Assembly: GCF_041361345.1 (NCBI RefSeq) | Contig: NZ_JBGKAD010000001.1 | Coordinates: 372,001 to 436,000, forward strand | Length of the DNA stretch: 64,000 nucleotides | Direction: 5' to 3' | Origin: Halobaculum sp. MBLA0147 | GTDB lineage: Archaea; Halobacteriota; Halobacteria; Halobacteriales; Haloferacaceae | Part shown: piece by piece, positions 42,001-50,949 of the stretch | Numbering within the stretch: position 1 is the first letter of the stretch | How the letters are laid out: each line of letters begins with the position of its first letter | Notes under the pieces: model-generated | The model's input: the letters and a program-made list of their open reading frames with translations, nothing else | The model's database searches: none | Told to the model about the DNA's origin: nothing | Made by a program: the position numbers and the translations under genes

Positions 42001-45000
42001 TGATCCTACGCGACGACATCGGCAACTGGGCGCCGGTCCGTCCGTCCGAGACGGTCACGGTGAACCAGATCGACGGAGGCGAAGACGGCGACGAGGGAGA
42101 CGGCGACGGCGACGACGGCGACGGTCCGACGACGCTCGTGGTCGACGCGGACGGAACGTCGACGTACGACTCGGTGAGTCTGGCGCTGCTCGAGGCCGAG
42201 AGTGGTGATCGCGTCGAGGTCCGACCGGGTGTCTACACGGAGTCGATCGGGGTCGACGAGAACGTCACACTCGCCTTCGACGACGGCGCGGTGCTGGACG
42301 GGACGGGGGTCGACCGCCGGTCGGGAATCCTGATCGGCCCGGCCGCCGCGCCGACCGTCGCGGGTGCGACGGTCCGGAACTTCGACACCGGTGTCGCCGC
42401 CGCCGGGACGGCTGGCGACTGGACGCTGCGGAACCTCACGGTCCGTGGCGGTGAGTTCGGTGTGTACGCGGCGGAGACGACGGGGAACTGGACGGTCCGG
42501 AACGCCACCGTCCTGGAACCCGCCGTCGACGGGCTCCTCGCGGCACGGAGCACCGGTGAGTGGACCACCGACGACCTCACCGTCCGGAACGCGAGCGACG
42601 ACGGCGTGGACGCCGAGAACACCTCCGGCGACTGGACGGCGACGGACCTCACGGTGGTCGGCGTCGGCGACGACGGCGTCGAGGTCGACCGAACCACGGG
42701 CGACTGGACGGTCCGGAACCTCACCGTCGACGGTGCAGAGACGGGCGGTGTCGACGCGACCGGATCGACCGGTGCGTGGACACTCCAGGACGCAGTCGTC
42801 AGTGACGTAGACGACGCGTCTGCGGTCGTCGCGTTCCAGACGACGGGCAACTGGACGGTGAGTGGGCTCGACGCGGCACGTCTGGGTGGAAACGGATTGT
42901 ACGTCGAGGACACGAGTGGGGCGTGGACCGCGAGCGACCTGTCGATCCGAGAGACGGCACTTCCGGGTGTGTTCGCCGAGAACGCGTCCGGTGACTGGCG
43001 GCTTCGGAACGTCACCGTTCGCGACGCTGACGACGACGGGCTCGAGGTCGACGACTCCGGTGGCGACTGGTCCGCACGGGACGTGACCGTCGTCGGCGCT
43101 GCATTCGACGGCGTCTCCGTCGAGGGGACGACGGGTGACTGGTCGATGGCGAACGTCTCCGTCCGCTCGGCCGGGATCCACGGGGTCGACGCAGACGGGA
43201 GTACCGGCGACTGGCGGCTCCAGAACGTCACCGCGACAGAACTCCCCGACGGCTCCGGCGTCACGGCGGTCGACGCTCGTGGCGACTGGACTCTGTCCGG
43301 TCTGGACGCCACACAGTTGGGGGGGAACGGCCTGTACGCCGAGAACGCGACCGGTGACTGGACCGCGAGAGACCTGTCGGTGAGTGCCACCACTCTCCCG
43401 AGCGTCTTCGTCGCGAACACGAGCGGCGACTGGCTGATCGAGACGGCACGACTCGACACACCGGGGGCTGCCGGCGTCTACGCCACCGGGTCGGCCGGCG
43501 ACTGGCGGATCGCCGACGCGACCGTCCGTGCCACCACGCCGTTGCTCGCGAACGAGTCCGGCGGCAACTGGACCGTCCGCCGGAGTCGTCTCGTCGCGGT
43601 CGTCGACGGCCCGGTCCGTGGTGGCGGAGTCGACGACGGATCGGCAGACAGTGTCTCCTCTCCGCGTGGCGTCGCGGTGTACGCCCCGAACACGACCGGC
43701 GAGTGGCGAGTGACGCGGACGGATCTCCCGCAGACGGGCGGCGCCGTACCACGGATCGTCGCCGTCGGGGGAGAACGACTCGCGTCGGCGACGCGTAACT
43801 GGTGGGGTCGACCGAGCGGCGCGAGGCCGACCGACTGTGTCGGGCTCGTCGCCTGCGGCGCCCCGACGGCGGAGCCGACGGACGCGGCCGGCTTCGGTTC
43901 GGTGGACGTGCCAGAGCGGACGACCCCCGGCGAGACGCTCACCACGACCGTGGAGATCCAGAACGGCGAACTGCGCTCGCGGACGCTCCGCGTCGACGCG
44001 AACCTGACGAGCGGCGGCGTCGCGAGCGAGACGGTGACCGTGCCGGCCGGCGAGTCGACGACGGTGGCCCTGACCCTCTCGACCGAGGGCCTCGAGGCTC
44101 GCGAACGGCCGTACTCGATCCGGTTCGGACTGTCGACGGAGACCGAGACGGGACGACGGACACTAGGCGTGCGTCGGGAACGCGTCGCCGTCCCGCCCGG
44201 TCGACTCGCGGTACGTGGTCTCCAGCGGCGCGTGACGGCGAGGGCGAACGCGACCCTCTCGACGAAAGTCGTCAACCCCGGCAGTGCCGCCGCGTCCGGT
44301 ACGGTCGAGTTGCTCGTCGACACGGACGGTGACGGCTCGCTGCGCGACGAGTCGGTCGTCGCGGCCGAGCAGGCCGTACTCGACCCGCAGGCGAACCAGA
44401 CGGTGACGTTCCCACTGCCGGAGTCGATCGACGACGCCGAGCGGCCACTGGTGCGAATCGAGACGCCGACGGATCGACGGACGAGGCGGCTCCGGATCAG
44501 CCAACCCGGCCGACTCGTCGTCGCGTCCGCGACGGTGCCGCCGACGAGCCCCGCCGATGGCGACGTTGTCGTGCCGGTGCGGGTCCGGAACCCCGGTGAC
44601 AGTGCGGCGACCGGGAGCGTCGCACTCCGGGTCGCGCCGAGCGGCGAGCCGGTCGACGGCCGCGACCCGGTCGCGACGGCGGACGTGACCGTCCCACCGA
44701 GACAGAACCGGACCGTGTCGCTCCGGTTCGCGACGGGTGACAGAGCGGCCGGTGACTACACTCTCGCCGTCACCAACGGCCAGAGTTCCCTGACACGCGA
44801 GACGACGGTCGCGTCCGGAACCCCGGCCCTGGCGCTCCCGTCTGCGGTCGCGGTCGGAACGGTCGACCGTGGGACGACCACGACGGAGACCGTGACGGTC
44901 GAGAACGACGGCGAGGCGCCGTTGAACGTGACCGGCGTCGCGGTGGTCGGTGCAGACGGAGTGAACGGCGGTGCCACGAGCGGGGCGAGCGGGACCCCGG

Positions 45001-48000
45001 CAGCGAGTCGGGGGCGCGGCCCCGACACCGGAACCGTGGTCTCGGCGACGCTGGCGGACGCCGAGGCGGGCGAGACGGTGACCGTCCCGGCGGGCGAGTC
45101 GACGACGGTCTCGGTGACCGTCGCCGCCGGTGGCGCGGAGGCCGGGCCGGTCCAGGCGCGGCTCCGTGTCGAGAGTACCGACCCGGACGATCCGACGGCG
45201 ACGGTGAACGTGACGGGACGCGTGACCGGTCCCGCGGCGGTCGCGAACCGCCAGCGGGTCCGGTTCTTCTCCCGGGCTGTCGGCTCCACGACCACGCAGA
45301 CGGTGTTGCTCGAGAACCCCGGAACGGAGTCGCTCGACGTGAGCGACGTGCGGATCACGGACGGGGGAGCGGCCTTCTCCGTCCGCTCGTCGCCCGACTC
45401 GATCCCGACCGACGACGCCGGCGAGGTGACCGTCGCCTTCACTCCCGCCGCGAGCGGCGACGTGTCGGGGACACTCGTCGTGGAGACGGACGACCCGACC
45501 GCGGAGACGATCGAGGTGTCGCTGGCCGGTCGTGGGCGACAGGCCGAGGTGACGCTGTCGCGGTCCACGGTCGCCTTCGGTGCGGTCGGGTCCGAGAGTG
45601 CACCCACGGAGACCGTCGTCGTGGCGAACGACGGCGGCGCGCCGGCGACCGTCGAGAACGTCACCCTGACCGGCGAAGCGAACGTCTCGCTGGTGTCGAC
45701 GAACCTGACGGGCGAGTTGGTCCCCGGCGAGCGGCGACCGGTGACGGTGCGGTTCTCGCCGGAAGCCGAGGGTGCTCGGTCCGCGACGCTGCGGATCGAG
45801 ACCGACGGGCCGCAGGGGGCGTTCACCGTCCCCGTCTCGGGGACCGGGCAGGTCGCGGACGCGCGGGCCGTGTCGTCGACGGTGACGACCGGGACCGTCG
45901 GCGTCGGCTCCTCGACGCTCCTGTCGGTCCCGATCGCGAACGACGGTGACGAGACACTCGTGATCCGGAACGCGACGGCAGCGGGTGGTGACGACGGTGC
46001 GTTCGCCGTCGTGACTGCCGACGGGGTCCGCGTCCCGCCCGACGAGCGGCGGACGGTGAGTGTCGCGTTCGCGCCGACGACGACCGGTGAACGCAACACC
46101 ACGCTCCTGATCGGGACGAACGATCCCGACGGAGCGACCCGCGTGGACCTCGGCGGGATCGGTGCGGCGGCCGACGTGGTGTCGGACCCGGCGTCGGTCG
46201 CGTTCGGGCCGACGCCGACCGACACGCGCGTCACCCGTAACGTCACCGTCCGCAACGACGGCGGCGTGGCGGCCTCGATCGCGGACGTGCGGACGACGGC
46301 GGCGTCGGCGGACGCCTTCTCGGTGGTCTCGGCCCCGACCGGCGAGACGCTGGCTGCCGGCGAGTCGGCGACCGTCGAGGTGGCGTTCCGGCCGACGGCC
46401 CGCGGCGAACGGACCGGCGTCGTCGAGATCGCCAACGGGACGGAGACGCTGACGACGGTGTCGCTGGGCGGTGTCGGCGCGGTGCCGAACGCGACGCTGA
46501 ACACCACCACCGTCCAGTTCGCCGACACGCGAGTGCTCGGCGAGTCGCGCGGGACGGTGCTCGTCTCGAACGACGGGAACGCACCGCTGAACCTCACCGA
46601 CACGACGATCGACGGCGACGCGAGCGCGTTCCGGGTCGTCGCCGCGCCCGACCGTGTGCCGGCGGGTGCGACCGACCGGATCGTCGTCGCGTTCACCCCG
46701 CTGACGGCGGGGAGCGAGGGCGGCGCGGCGAGTCGGGCGGCGACACTGTCGCTGTCGAGTGACGATCCGACCGGGACACCCACCGTCTCGCTCGGCGGGA
46801 CTGCGGAGACGGTCGTCGCCGATGTCACGCCGGGGAACCTCACCTACGGGAGCGTCGCCGTCGGCGAGTCGACGCGCGCGAACGTGACGATCTCCAACGA
46901 CCGCGACGCCTCGGCGCCGCTGACGCTGACTGGCGCGAGTGTCGTCGGACCCAACGCCGGCGCGTACTCGTCGACTGGGGCGAACGCCACGACGCTGACG
47001 ACCGGGGGAGACATCGTCCTCGCACCCGGCGAGTCGACGACGCTGAACGTGACACTGGCACCGTCGTCGGGTGGACGGAAGTTCGGCCGGCTGCGGGTGT
47101 TCACCGACGACCCGAAGACCCAACAACTGGACGTGTTCCTCTCGAACACGGAGACGATCATCGACGTCGACACTACGACGGGGACCGGCGAGAGCGCCGG
47201 GGAACCGGGCGCAGAGATCACCGTCCGCAACGCCTCCGCGGACACGACGGTGCCCGCGAACGTCTCCTCGCCGGCGGCGCTGCGGGCCGACGTGGGGATC
47301 GAGAATCTCAACGTCTCCGTCGACACCGGCGGGAACTTCTCGGTGAACTTCTCGCAGGCGGACGACCCGCCCGCGCGGAACGCGCCGAACTTCTCCGGCC
47401 CGAACGGGACGAACGTGGACCCGGTGAAGTACGTCCGGGTGAACAAGACGCTCACCGACGATCAGATCGACAACGCCACGTTCCGACTCCGCGTGAGCAA
47501 GGTGCAGGTCGCCGAGAGCGGGACGGACCCCGAGGAGATCAGCCTCTACCGGTTCGTCGACGACGAGTGGGTGGAGTTGAACGGCACGCTGGTCGAGGAG
47601 ACGACGACCCACTACGTGTACAGTGTCGTCACGCCCGGGTTCTCCGACTTCGCGGCCGGCGCGAAGAAGCCGGACTTCGAGGTGTCGCGGGCCGACGTGC
47701 CGCCGGGCGACGTGCAGGTGACGGCGATCAGAGTCGGCGACCAAGTGGACATCCTCGTCCGGATCACCAACGAGAAGGGTGCCGCCGACGGGACGTTCAC
47801 GACGAAGCTCCTGTTGGACGGCGAGGTCGTCCAGACGCGAGACGTGACGGTCGCCGCCGGTGGGACCAGACAGATCCGCTTCGTGCGGACCTTCGACGAG
47901 TCGGGACTGTTCTCCGTCGAGGTCAACGGCGTGCAGGCGGGTGGCGTCCGCGTCGGCTCCGGCGGTGGCGGTGGGGGCGGTGTCGGCGGCGGCGGTGGCG

Positions 48001-48863
48001 GCGACGCCGAACTGACGTTCCCGTCGACCGACCTGCCGACGGTCCCGGTGACACCCGGCGAGGCGGTGTCGTTGTCCGTCGACGTAGAGAACCCGGGCAG
48101 TACGCCGGCCACGTTCGACGCGCCGCTGACGATCGAGGGTGTCGTCGTCGACGACAGACTGGTCTCGATTCCGGCGGGCGAACGCGTCACCGTCGAGTAC
48201 ACGCGGTCGTTCGCCCGTCCGGGGAACTACTCCGTCTCCATCGGCGAGGCGAACGTGGGGACGGTCAGTGTCGTCGACCCGGCGACGCTCGACTCGACAC
48301 CGACGCCGACACCCGGCAGGAACGAGACGACGACCCCGAGCGGTGAGACACCGAGCGGGACGGCGACCACTCCGAGGCCGGACGGCGAGGGGACGCCGGC
48401 CGAGGGCGACGCGACGGCCACACCGGGCGGTCCGCGGCCGACCGTCGTCGAGGCGTTCGTCGAGACGGAGGAGGCGACCGTCGGAGAGACGGTCGACGTG
48501 ACGGCCATCGTCGAGAACACCGGCGACGGCGACGGGGAACTCACCGTGCCGCTGGTGATCAACGGCGTCACCGTCGCGACACGGAGCGTCGAGGTGCCGG
48601 CCGGCGAGAGTGTCCGCGTGGAGTTCGAGCGGCGCTTCCAGACGACGGGCACCTTCGAGTTACAGGTCGCGAACACCGTCGTCGGAGAGCTGGTCGTCAC
48701 CGAGGCGACCCCGGTCGAGTCGGGGACGGCGACGACGGCCGACCGCACTCCCACCGGCACGACCACCGGCACCGAGACGGCCGCACCCGGGTTCGGCCCG
48801 CTCGTGGCACTCGGCGGCCTGCTCGCCGCCGCGCTGCTCGCGCGCCGTCGCGGGGCGAACTGA
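39033..48863 (+). CDS. Giant secreted surface protein with beta-helix and HYDIN-like repeats and PGF-CTERM anchor
   Basis: 3,276 residues from this GTG. An in-frame GTG 42 nt later would put the signal peptide STRRLAVVVVAWLTVTATVV nearer the N-terminus. Right-handed beta-helix repeats span about residues 90-460. An FG-GAP/VCBS-like part follows (about 470-770, with DWDHDGATDVFF and DVTGDGVPEIVY). A second beta-helix of about 18 repeats holding (S/T)GDWT(V/L)RN motifs covers 1126-1563. Ig/CARDB-like and HYDIN/choice-of-anchor-D repeats run about 1600-2710, then a PGF-pre-PGF domain (2713-2882), CARDB domains, a Gly linker and the tail PGFGPLVALGGLL with RRR. That tail predicts archaeosortase processing and lipid anchoring in the cell envelope. 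Many N-x-S/T sites. The role is inferred as adhesin or polymer-interacting protein. Confidence 0.88.
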   Translation: MPVRDHTSRAWRRLVTSTRRLAVVVVAWLTVTATVVPFVAVPVGTVTAANDGCTALTTAGNDDGITVSESGCYVLGQDVTDDTEAPTVTVTADDVVIDGGGNVLSAAAVSTPTATPTATPTQSPVDGERVGVYVDGARDVTVRNISTSGYDTAVYVQNGLNVSLASVATTASAQAGAVGVDGAETVSLVNATVGDVSVGSGSVNVSLRGVTAETVAASGDGIVNLSIRASDVGELRTSGSVAGVSLRNSSASAVDFATGLDGALVVDSRVTDGGVEATGVTDLIVLRTAVERSYGPAVDLESTTRATVRAVQIEDVRTAESVAGVGIRVRGDATGTRVTDTTIRGVPGTGIVLSADGTLVRNVTVTETSETTVGRNPQPPTADGDAVLVNGSGDSQFVETRLTDVTVTGTAGSALDVTGVERLLFTDGQIRDTNESAVRVRRSANVTVNDTTVSWPEAPAPSPGFVYVDDSDGNLKSYDRGGDVTDYGVGDAGVIGPRAFLDDDERREVPYVDTSGNVELVDATGGVVELLGSGEGPAEPETSKSKLAVGDWDHDGATDVFFAGDDGALYRTDWNERGTAEVISTTTSVESVLGVADVTGDGVPEIVYLSPSDSNELRAVNATGGDTELADVGSLGVDNQYGIGGLARVDGEWVAPRVSGGNSPELQVFDGNGTVEQLSGVGLSLPKTAPAGVNLSGDATPEFVYPTSAGGVSVLDRNGDTVAVELGVNPNPSVGLASRASTLADGRRVTGDGVAVWNSTGDQTTHVVDVTVDGVGTVSPAVRNVSLQAERRLPRPPTDTVVAADGGLRVRPTDADSVFAPAFGYAPTALVGVAETTTAVGAYDTAAGSWRVGADALRTERSTRFDTVRTTDAVGVPAVVAPLAGATGTRDTRRPRVTAFDATANQTLSVELTTDEVLPDPVQNGASSLRVVVAERNVSENDSSPFATLRRGDFEESVTQTDDGVRATYTTTVDLGGLNETTDTLDVVTLILRDDIGNWAPVRPSETVTVNQIDGGEDGDEGDGDGDDGDGPTTLVVDADGTSTYDSVSLALLEAESGDRVEVRPGVYTESIGVDENVTLAFDDGAVLDGTGVDRRSGILIGPAAAPTVAGATVRNFDTGVAAAGTAGDWTLRNLTVRGGEFGVYAAETTGNWTVRNATVLEPAVDGLLAARSTGEWTTDDLTVRNASDDGVDAENTSGDWTATDLTVVGVGDDGVEVDRTTGDWTVRNLTVDGAETGGVDATGSTGAWTLQDAVVSDVDDASAVVAFQTTGNWTVSGLDAARLGGNGLYVEDTSGAWTASDLSIRETALPGVFAENASGDWRLRNVTVRDADDDGLEVDDSGGDWSARDVTVVGAAFDGVSVEGTTGDWSMANVSVRSAGIHGVDADGSTGDWRLQNVTATELPDGSGVTAVDARGDWTLSGLDATQLGGNGLYAENATGDWTARDLSVSATTLPSVFVANTSGDWLIETARLDTPGAAGVYATGSAGDWRIADATVRATTPLLANESGGNWTVRRSRLVAVVDGPVRGGGVDDGSADSVSSPRGVAVYAPNTTGEWRVTRTDLPQTGGAVPRIVAVGGERLASATRNWWGRPSGARPTDCVGLVACGAPTAEPTDAAGFGSVDVPERTTPGETLTTTVEIQNGELRSRTLRVDANLTSGGVASETVTVPAGESTTVALTLSTEGLEARERPYSIRFGLSTETETGRRTLGVRRERVAVPPGRLAVRGLQRRVTARANATLSTKVVNPGSAAASGTVELLVDTDGDGSLRDESVVAAEQAVLDPQANQTVTFPLPESIDDAERPLVRIETPTDRRTRRLRISQPGRLVVASATVPPTSPADGDVVVPVRVRNPGDSAATGSVALRVAPSGEPVDGRDPVATADVTVPPRQNRTVSLRFATGDRAAGDYTLAVTNGQSSLTRETTVASGTPALALPSAVAVGTVDRGTTTTETVTVENDGEAPLNVTGVAVVGADGVNGGATSGASGTPAASRGRGPDTGTVVSATLADAEAGETVTVPAGESTTVSVTVAAGGAEAGPVQARLRVESTDPDDPTATVNVTGRVTGPAAVANRQRVRFFSRAVGSTTTQTVLLENPGTESLDVSDVRITDGGAAFSVRSSPDSIPTDDAGEVTVAFTPAASGDVSGTLVVETDDPTAETIEVSLAGRGRQAEVTLSRSTVAFGAVGSESAPTETVVVANDGGAPATVENVTLTGEANVSLVSTNLTGELVPGERRPVTVRFSPEAEGARSATLRIETDGPQGAFTVPVSGTGQVADARAVSSTVTTGTVGVGSSTLLSVPIANDGDETLVIRNATAAGGDDGAFAVVTADGVRVPPDERRTVSVAFAPTTTGERNTTLLIGTNDPDGATRVDLGGIGAAADVVSDPASVAFGPTPTDTRVTRNVTVRNDGGVAASIADVRTTAASADAFSVVSAPTGETLAAGESATVEVAFRPTARGERTGVVEIANGTETLTTVSLGGVGAVPNATLNTTTVQFADTRVLGESRGTVLVSNDGNAPLNLTDTTIDGDASAFRVVAAPDRVPAGATDRIVVAFTPLTAGSEGGAASRAATLSLSSDDPTGTPTVSLGGTAETVVADVTPGNLTYGSVAVGESTRANVTISNDRDASAPLTLTGASVVGPNAGAYSSTGANATTLTTGGDIVLAPGESTTLNVTLAPSSGGRKFGRLRVFTDDPKTQQLDVFLSNTETIIDVDTTTGTGESAGEPGAEITVRNASADTTVPANVSSPAALRADVGIENLNVSVDTGGNFSVNFSQADDPPARNAPNFSGPNGTNVDPVKYVRVNKTLTDDQIDNATFRLRVSKVQVAESGTDPEEISLYRFVDDEWVELNGTLVEETTTHYVYSVVTPGFSDFAAGAKKPDFEVSRADVPPGDVQVTAIRVGDQVDILVRITNEKGAADGTFTTKLLLDGEVVQTRDVTVAAGGTRQIRFVRTFDESGLFSVEVNGVQAGGVRVGSGGGGGGGVGGGGGGDAELTFPSTDLPTVPVTPGEAVSLSVDVENPGSTPATFDAPLTIEGVVVDDRLVSIPAGERVTVEYTRSFARPGNYSVSIGEANVGTVSVVDPATLDSTPTPTPGRNETTTPSGETPSGTATTPRPDGEGTPAEGDATATPGGPRPTVVEAFVETEEATVGETVDVTAIVENTGDGDGELTVPLVINGVTVATRSVEVPAGESVRVEFERRFQTTGTFELQVANTVVGELVVTEATPVESGTATTADRTPTGTTTGTETAAPGFGPLVALGGLLAAALLARRRGAN
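42410..43725 (+). repeat. About 18 tandem 23-24-residue beta-helix repeats within the giant protein gene
   Basis: Each unit holds a G-(D/N/E/A)-W core followed by two strands, for example TTGDWTVRNLTV, TSGAWTASDLSI and STGDWRLQNVTA. The Trp-containing turn and repeated Val/Leu/Asn pattern indicate a regular solenoid. Confidence 0.75.
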
Positions 48864-48909
48864 GACGGCAGACGACCGCAGCCACCGGCGTCGGTCGTCT
48901 GCGGGTGCC

Positions 48910-49057
48910 GGCGTCTCTCCGTCGGCGTCAGTCGTCGGCGGGTGTCGGCGTCTCTCCGTCGGCGTCAGTCGTCGGCGGGTGTCGGCGTCTCTCCGTCGGC
49001 GTCAGTCGTCGGCGGGTGTCGGCGTCTCTCCGTCGGCGTCAGTCGTCGGCGGGTGTC
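48910..49057. repeat. Four tandem 37-bp repeats spanning the histidine kinase stop codon
   Basis: Units start at 48910, 48947, 48984 and 49021, each opening GGCGTCTCTCCGTCGGCG, with a partial fifth at 49058. On the minus strand a unit encodes GETPTPADD followed by TGA, which is exactly the kinase C-terminus and stop. The other copies repeat this end further downstream. They lie between the giant gene and the kinase. Confidence 0.9.
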
Positions 49058-50775
49058 GGCGTCTCTCCGTCGGCGCCCGTCGCCTCGGCCGCCGTCGCCT
49101 CGCCGTCCGTCACGGCACCCGTCACCGGCTCGCTCGGGGGGTCGAGCGTCACCGTCACGACCGACCCACGGGGTTCGTTGTCGTCGAATCGCAGGTCGCC
49201 ACCGGACCGGTCGACGACCCAGTAGACGAGCCACAGCCCGAGTCCGCTCCCGTGTTCCAGCGAGGTCTCGCGGCCCTTCGTCAGCACGTTCCGTTCCTGT
49301 TCCGGGATTCCCGGACCCCCGTCGGCGACGGAGAGGTACACCGTGTCCTCGCCGACGCCGACCGACACGTCGACGATCGGGTCCTCGGAGTCGTCGTGTT
49401 TGGCCGCGTTCTCGACGACGTTCTCGACGGCCAACTCCAGTGCGGGGCTGGCCTCCGCGGTCGCCGTCTCCGGCACGTCGGTCCGGACGGTCACGTCCGG
49501 GAACTCCGCGGACTGTTCGTCGGCGGTCCGACGGGCGACCTCCGCCACGTCGATCGGCTCCGTCTCGTCGGCGGAGTCGAGTGCGTTCTGGATCTGTCTG
49601 GCCTTCTCGGAGAGGGAAGTGAGTTTCCGGCCGGTGTCCGCGATGGTGTCGGCGGCCATCTCCACTTGCTCGTTCTCCGTCATGCTCCCGGCGATGTCGG
49701 CGTAGTTGAGGATCACGGACATCTCGTTGCGGAGGTTGTGTCGGATCACGCGGTACAACACCTCCAGGCGCTGTTGTCTGTCGCGGAGCTTCGCCTCGCG
49801 GTCGCGGATCCCCTCGGACATGCGGTTGTACCCCTCCGAGATCTCCTCCCACTCCTCCCCGGCGGTGAGGTCGATCTGGTGGTCGTACGCGCCCGACTGG
49901 AGCCGCTCGAACGCGTCGACGAGTCGTTCGGCCTGACGCATCGAGGTGTTGTACTGCCAGTAGCCGAAGCCGACGATCGACGAGAGGACGACGAACAGCC
50001 CGACCCCCTGTGCGATCCCGAGGAACTGGAGTTGACTGTTCAGGTCGGAGGCGTCGCGCGCGACGTACACCTGCCACCCGGTCGACTCGACGGTCGCCCG
50101 TTCCGTGATCTGTGACCCGGTGGCGGTGCCGGCACCGTACACCTGTGTCCCGTCGGCGACGACTCGCACTTCCCGTTCCGAGCCGGCCAGCGGCGTCAGC
50201 GGGTTGAAGAAGGACTGGCGGTTGAGCGTCACCGCGGCGACGAACATCCCCTCCATCCGGCCGTCGAGGATGATCGGCGATGCCACCTCGACGAAGTACC
50301 GCTGGTTCTCGGCCGCGCCCTCGCGTTCCTCGACGTCCGTCACGCAGGTGGCGCCGGTCTCGACGACACAGCGGTAGTAGTCCGTGTCGGCGGCGCTGGT
50401 CCCCTCGTTCTCGCGCAACACGGACTCGGCGATGGCGCCGTCGCTCTCGAAGGCCGTGATCGTCCCGTCCACGTCCACCACCTGCACGGCGAACACGTTC
50501 GACTGCGCACTGCGACGGAGGAACTGGTTGGCGAACGGTTCCGGGTTCTCCAGGTCCTCCCGGTCCGCCCGACTCGTCACGTAGCCGACGAGGTTCTTCT
50601 TCTCGCGGACGTTCTCCTCGATGCCGCCGGCAGCGAGGTTGGTCGCCCGAGTGAGGTCGTCGCGAACGTCCTCGCGCTGTTGCCCCTTGAAGTACTCCAA
50701 CCCCCCGTACGTCGCCCCGCTGAGGACGACCGTGACCACCAGCAGGACGATCGCGAGTTTCGTCCGAAGACGCAT
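49039..50775 (-). CDS. Membrane sensor histidine kinase
   Basis: A 578-residue protein. TM1 spans about 7-25, an extracellular dCache-like sensor about 30-250 (with a Cys pair at C136 and C144), TM2 252-274 and HAMP about 275-325. The dimerisation helix has H346 in YRVIRHNLRNEMSVI, the haloarchaeal HisKA-like site. The ATPase has NVVENAAKHDDSED (N box), VADGGPGIPEQER (G1) and HGSGLGLWLVYWVV (G2). It lacks a fused receiver. The C-terminal nine residues, GETPTPADD, form part of the 37-bp tandem repeat that carries the stop codon. The giant surface gene lies downstream in convergent orientation. A partner regulator may be the HalX protein at 37984. Confidence 0.9.
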   Translation of the reverse strand: MRLRTKLAIVLLVVTVVLSGATYGGLEYFKGQQREDVRDDLTRATNLAAGGIEENVREKKNLVGYVTSRADREDLENPEPFANQFLRRSAQSNVFAVQVVDVDGTITAFESDGAIAESVLRENEGTSAADTDYYRCVVETGATCVTDVEEREGAAENQRYFVEVASPIILDGRMEGMFVAAVTLNRQSFFNPLTPLAGSEREVRVVADGTQVYGAGTATGSQITERATVESTGWQVYVARDASDLNSQLQFLGIAQGVGLFVVLSSIVGFGYWQYNTSMRQAERLVDAFERLQSGAYDHQIDLTAGEEWEEISEGYNRMSEGIRDREAKLRDRQQRLEVLYRVIRHNLRNEMSVILNYADIAGSMTENEQVEMAADTIADTGRKLTSLSEKARQIQNALDSADETEPIDVAEVARRTADEQSAEFPDVTVRTDVPETATAEASPALELAVENVVENAAKHDDSEDPIVDVSVGVGEDTVYLSVADGGPGIPEQERNVLTKGRETSLEHGSGLGLWLVYWVVDRSGGDLRFDDNEPRGSVVTVTLDPPSEPVTGAVTDGEATAAEATGADGETPTPADD

Positions 50776-50919
50776 CGTTCTGTTCGGTCACGGTGGTCCA
50801 CCGAGTTAGTTCTACTGTCGCGGGTACCCCAGCGGCGAGCTCGCGGACGCGTCCGTCCGGACCGACCCGCAGCTCGCTCGAAACGCGGTCCCGACCACGC
50901 AGGATGCCGCGAGAGGACG

Positions 50920-50927
50920 GCTTATCC
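50920..50927 (+). promoter_or_regulatory. TATA-like box for the esterase gene
   Basis: GCTTATCC is centred about 27 nt upstream of the GTG at 50950, supporting a leaderless transcript and this start. Confidence 0.45.
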
Positions 50928-50949
50928 GCTCGCGACGCCGAGGTCGGGT

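Noticed and set aside
44163-47744. A 1,193-residue leftward open frame antisense to the giant surface protein
   Set aside because: It is Arg/His/Gly-rich with no recognisable domain and is explained by the GC-rich codon pattern of the coding strand.
48910-49057. Possible CRISPR array (four 37-bp repeats)
   Set aside because: No spacers separate the units, and the repeat encodes the kinase C-terminus and stop codon.
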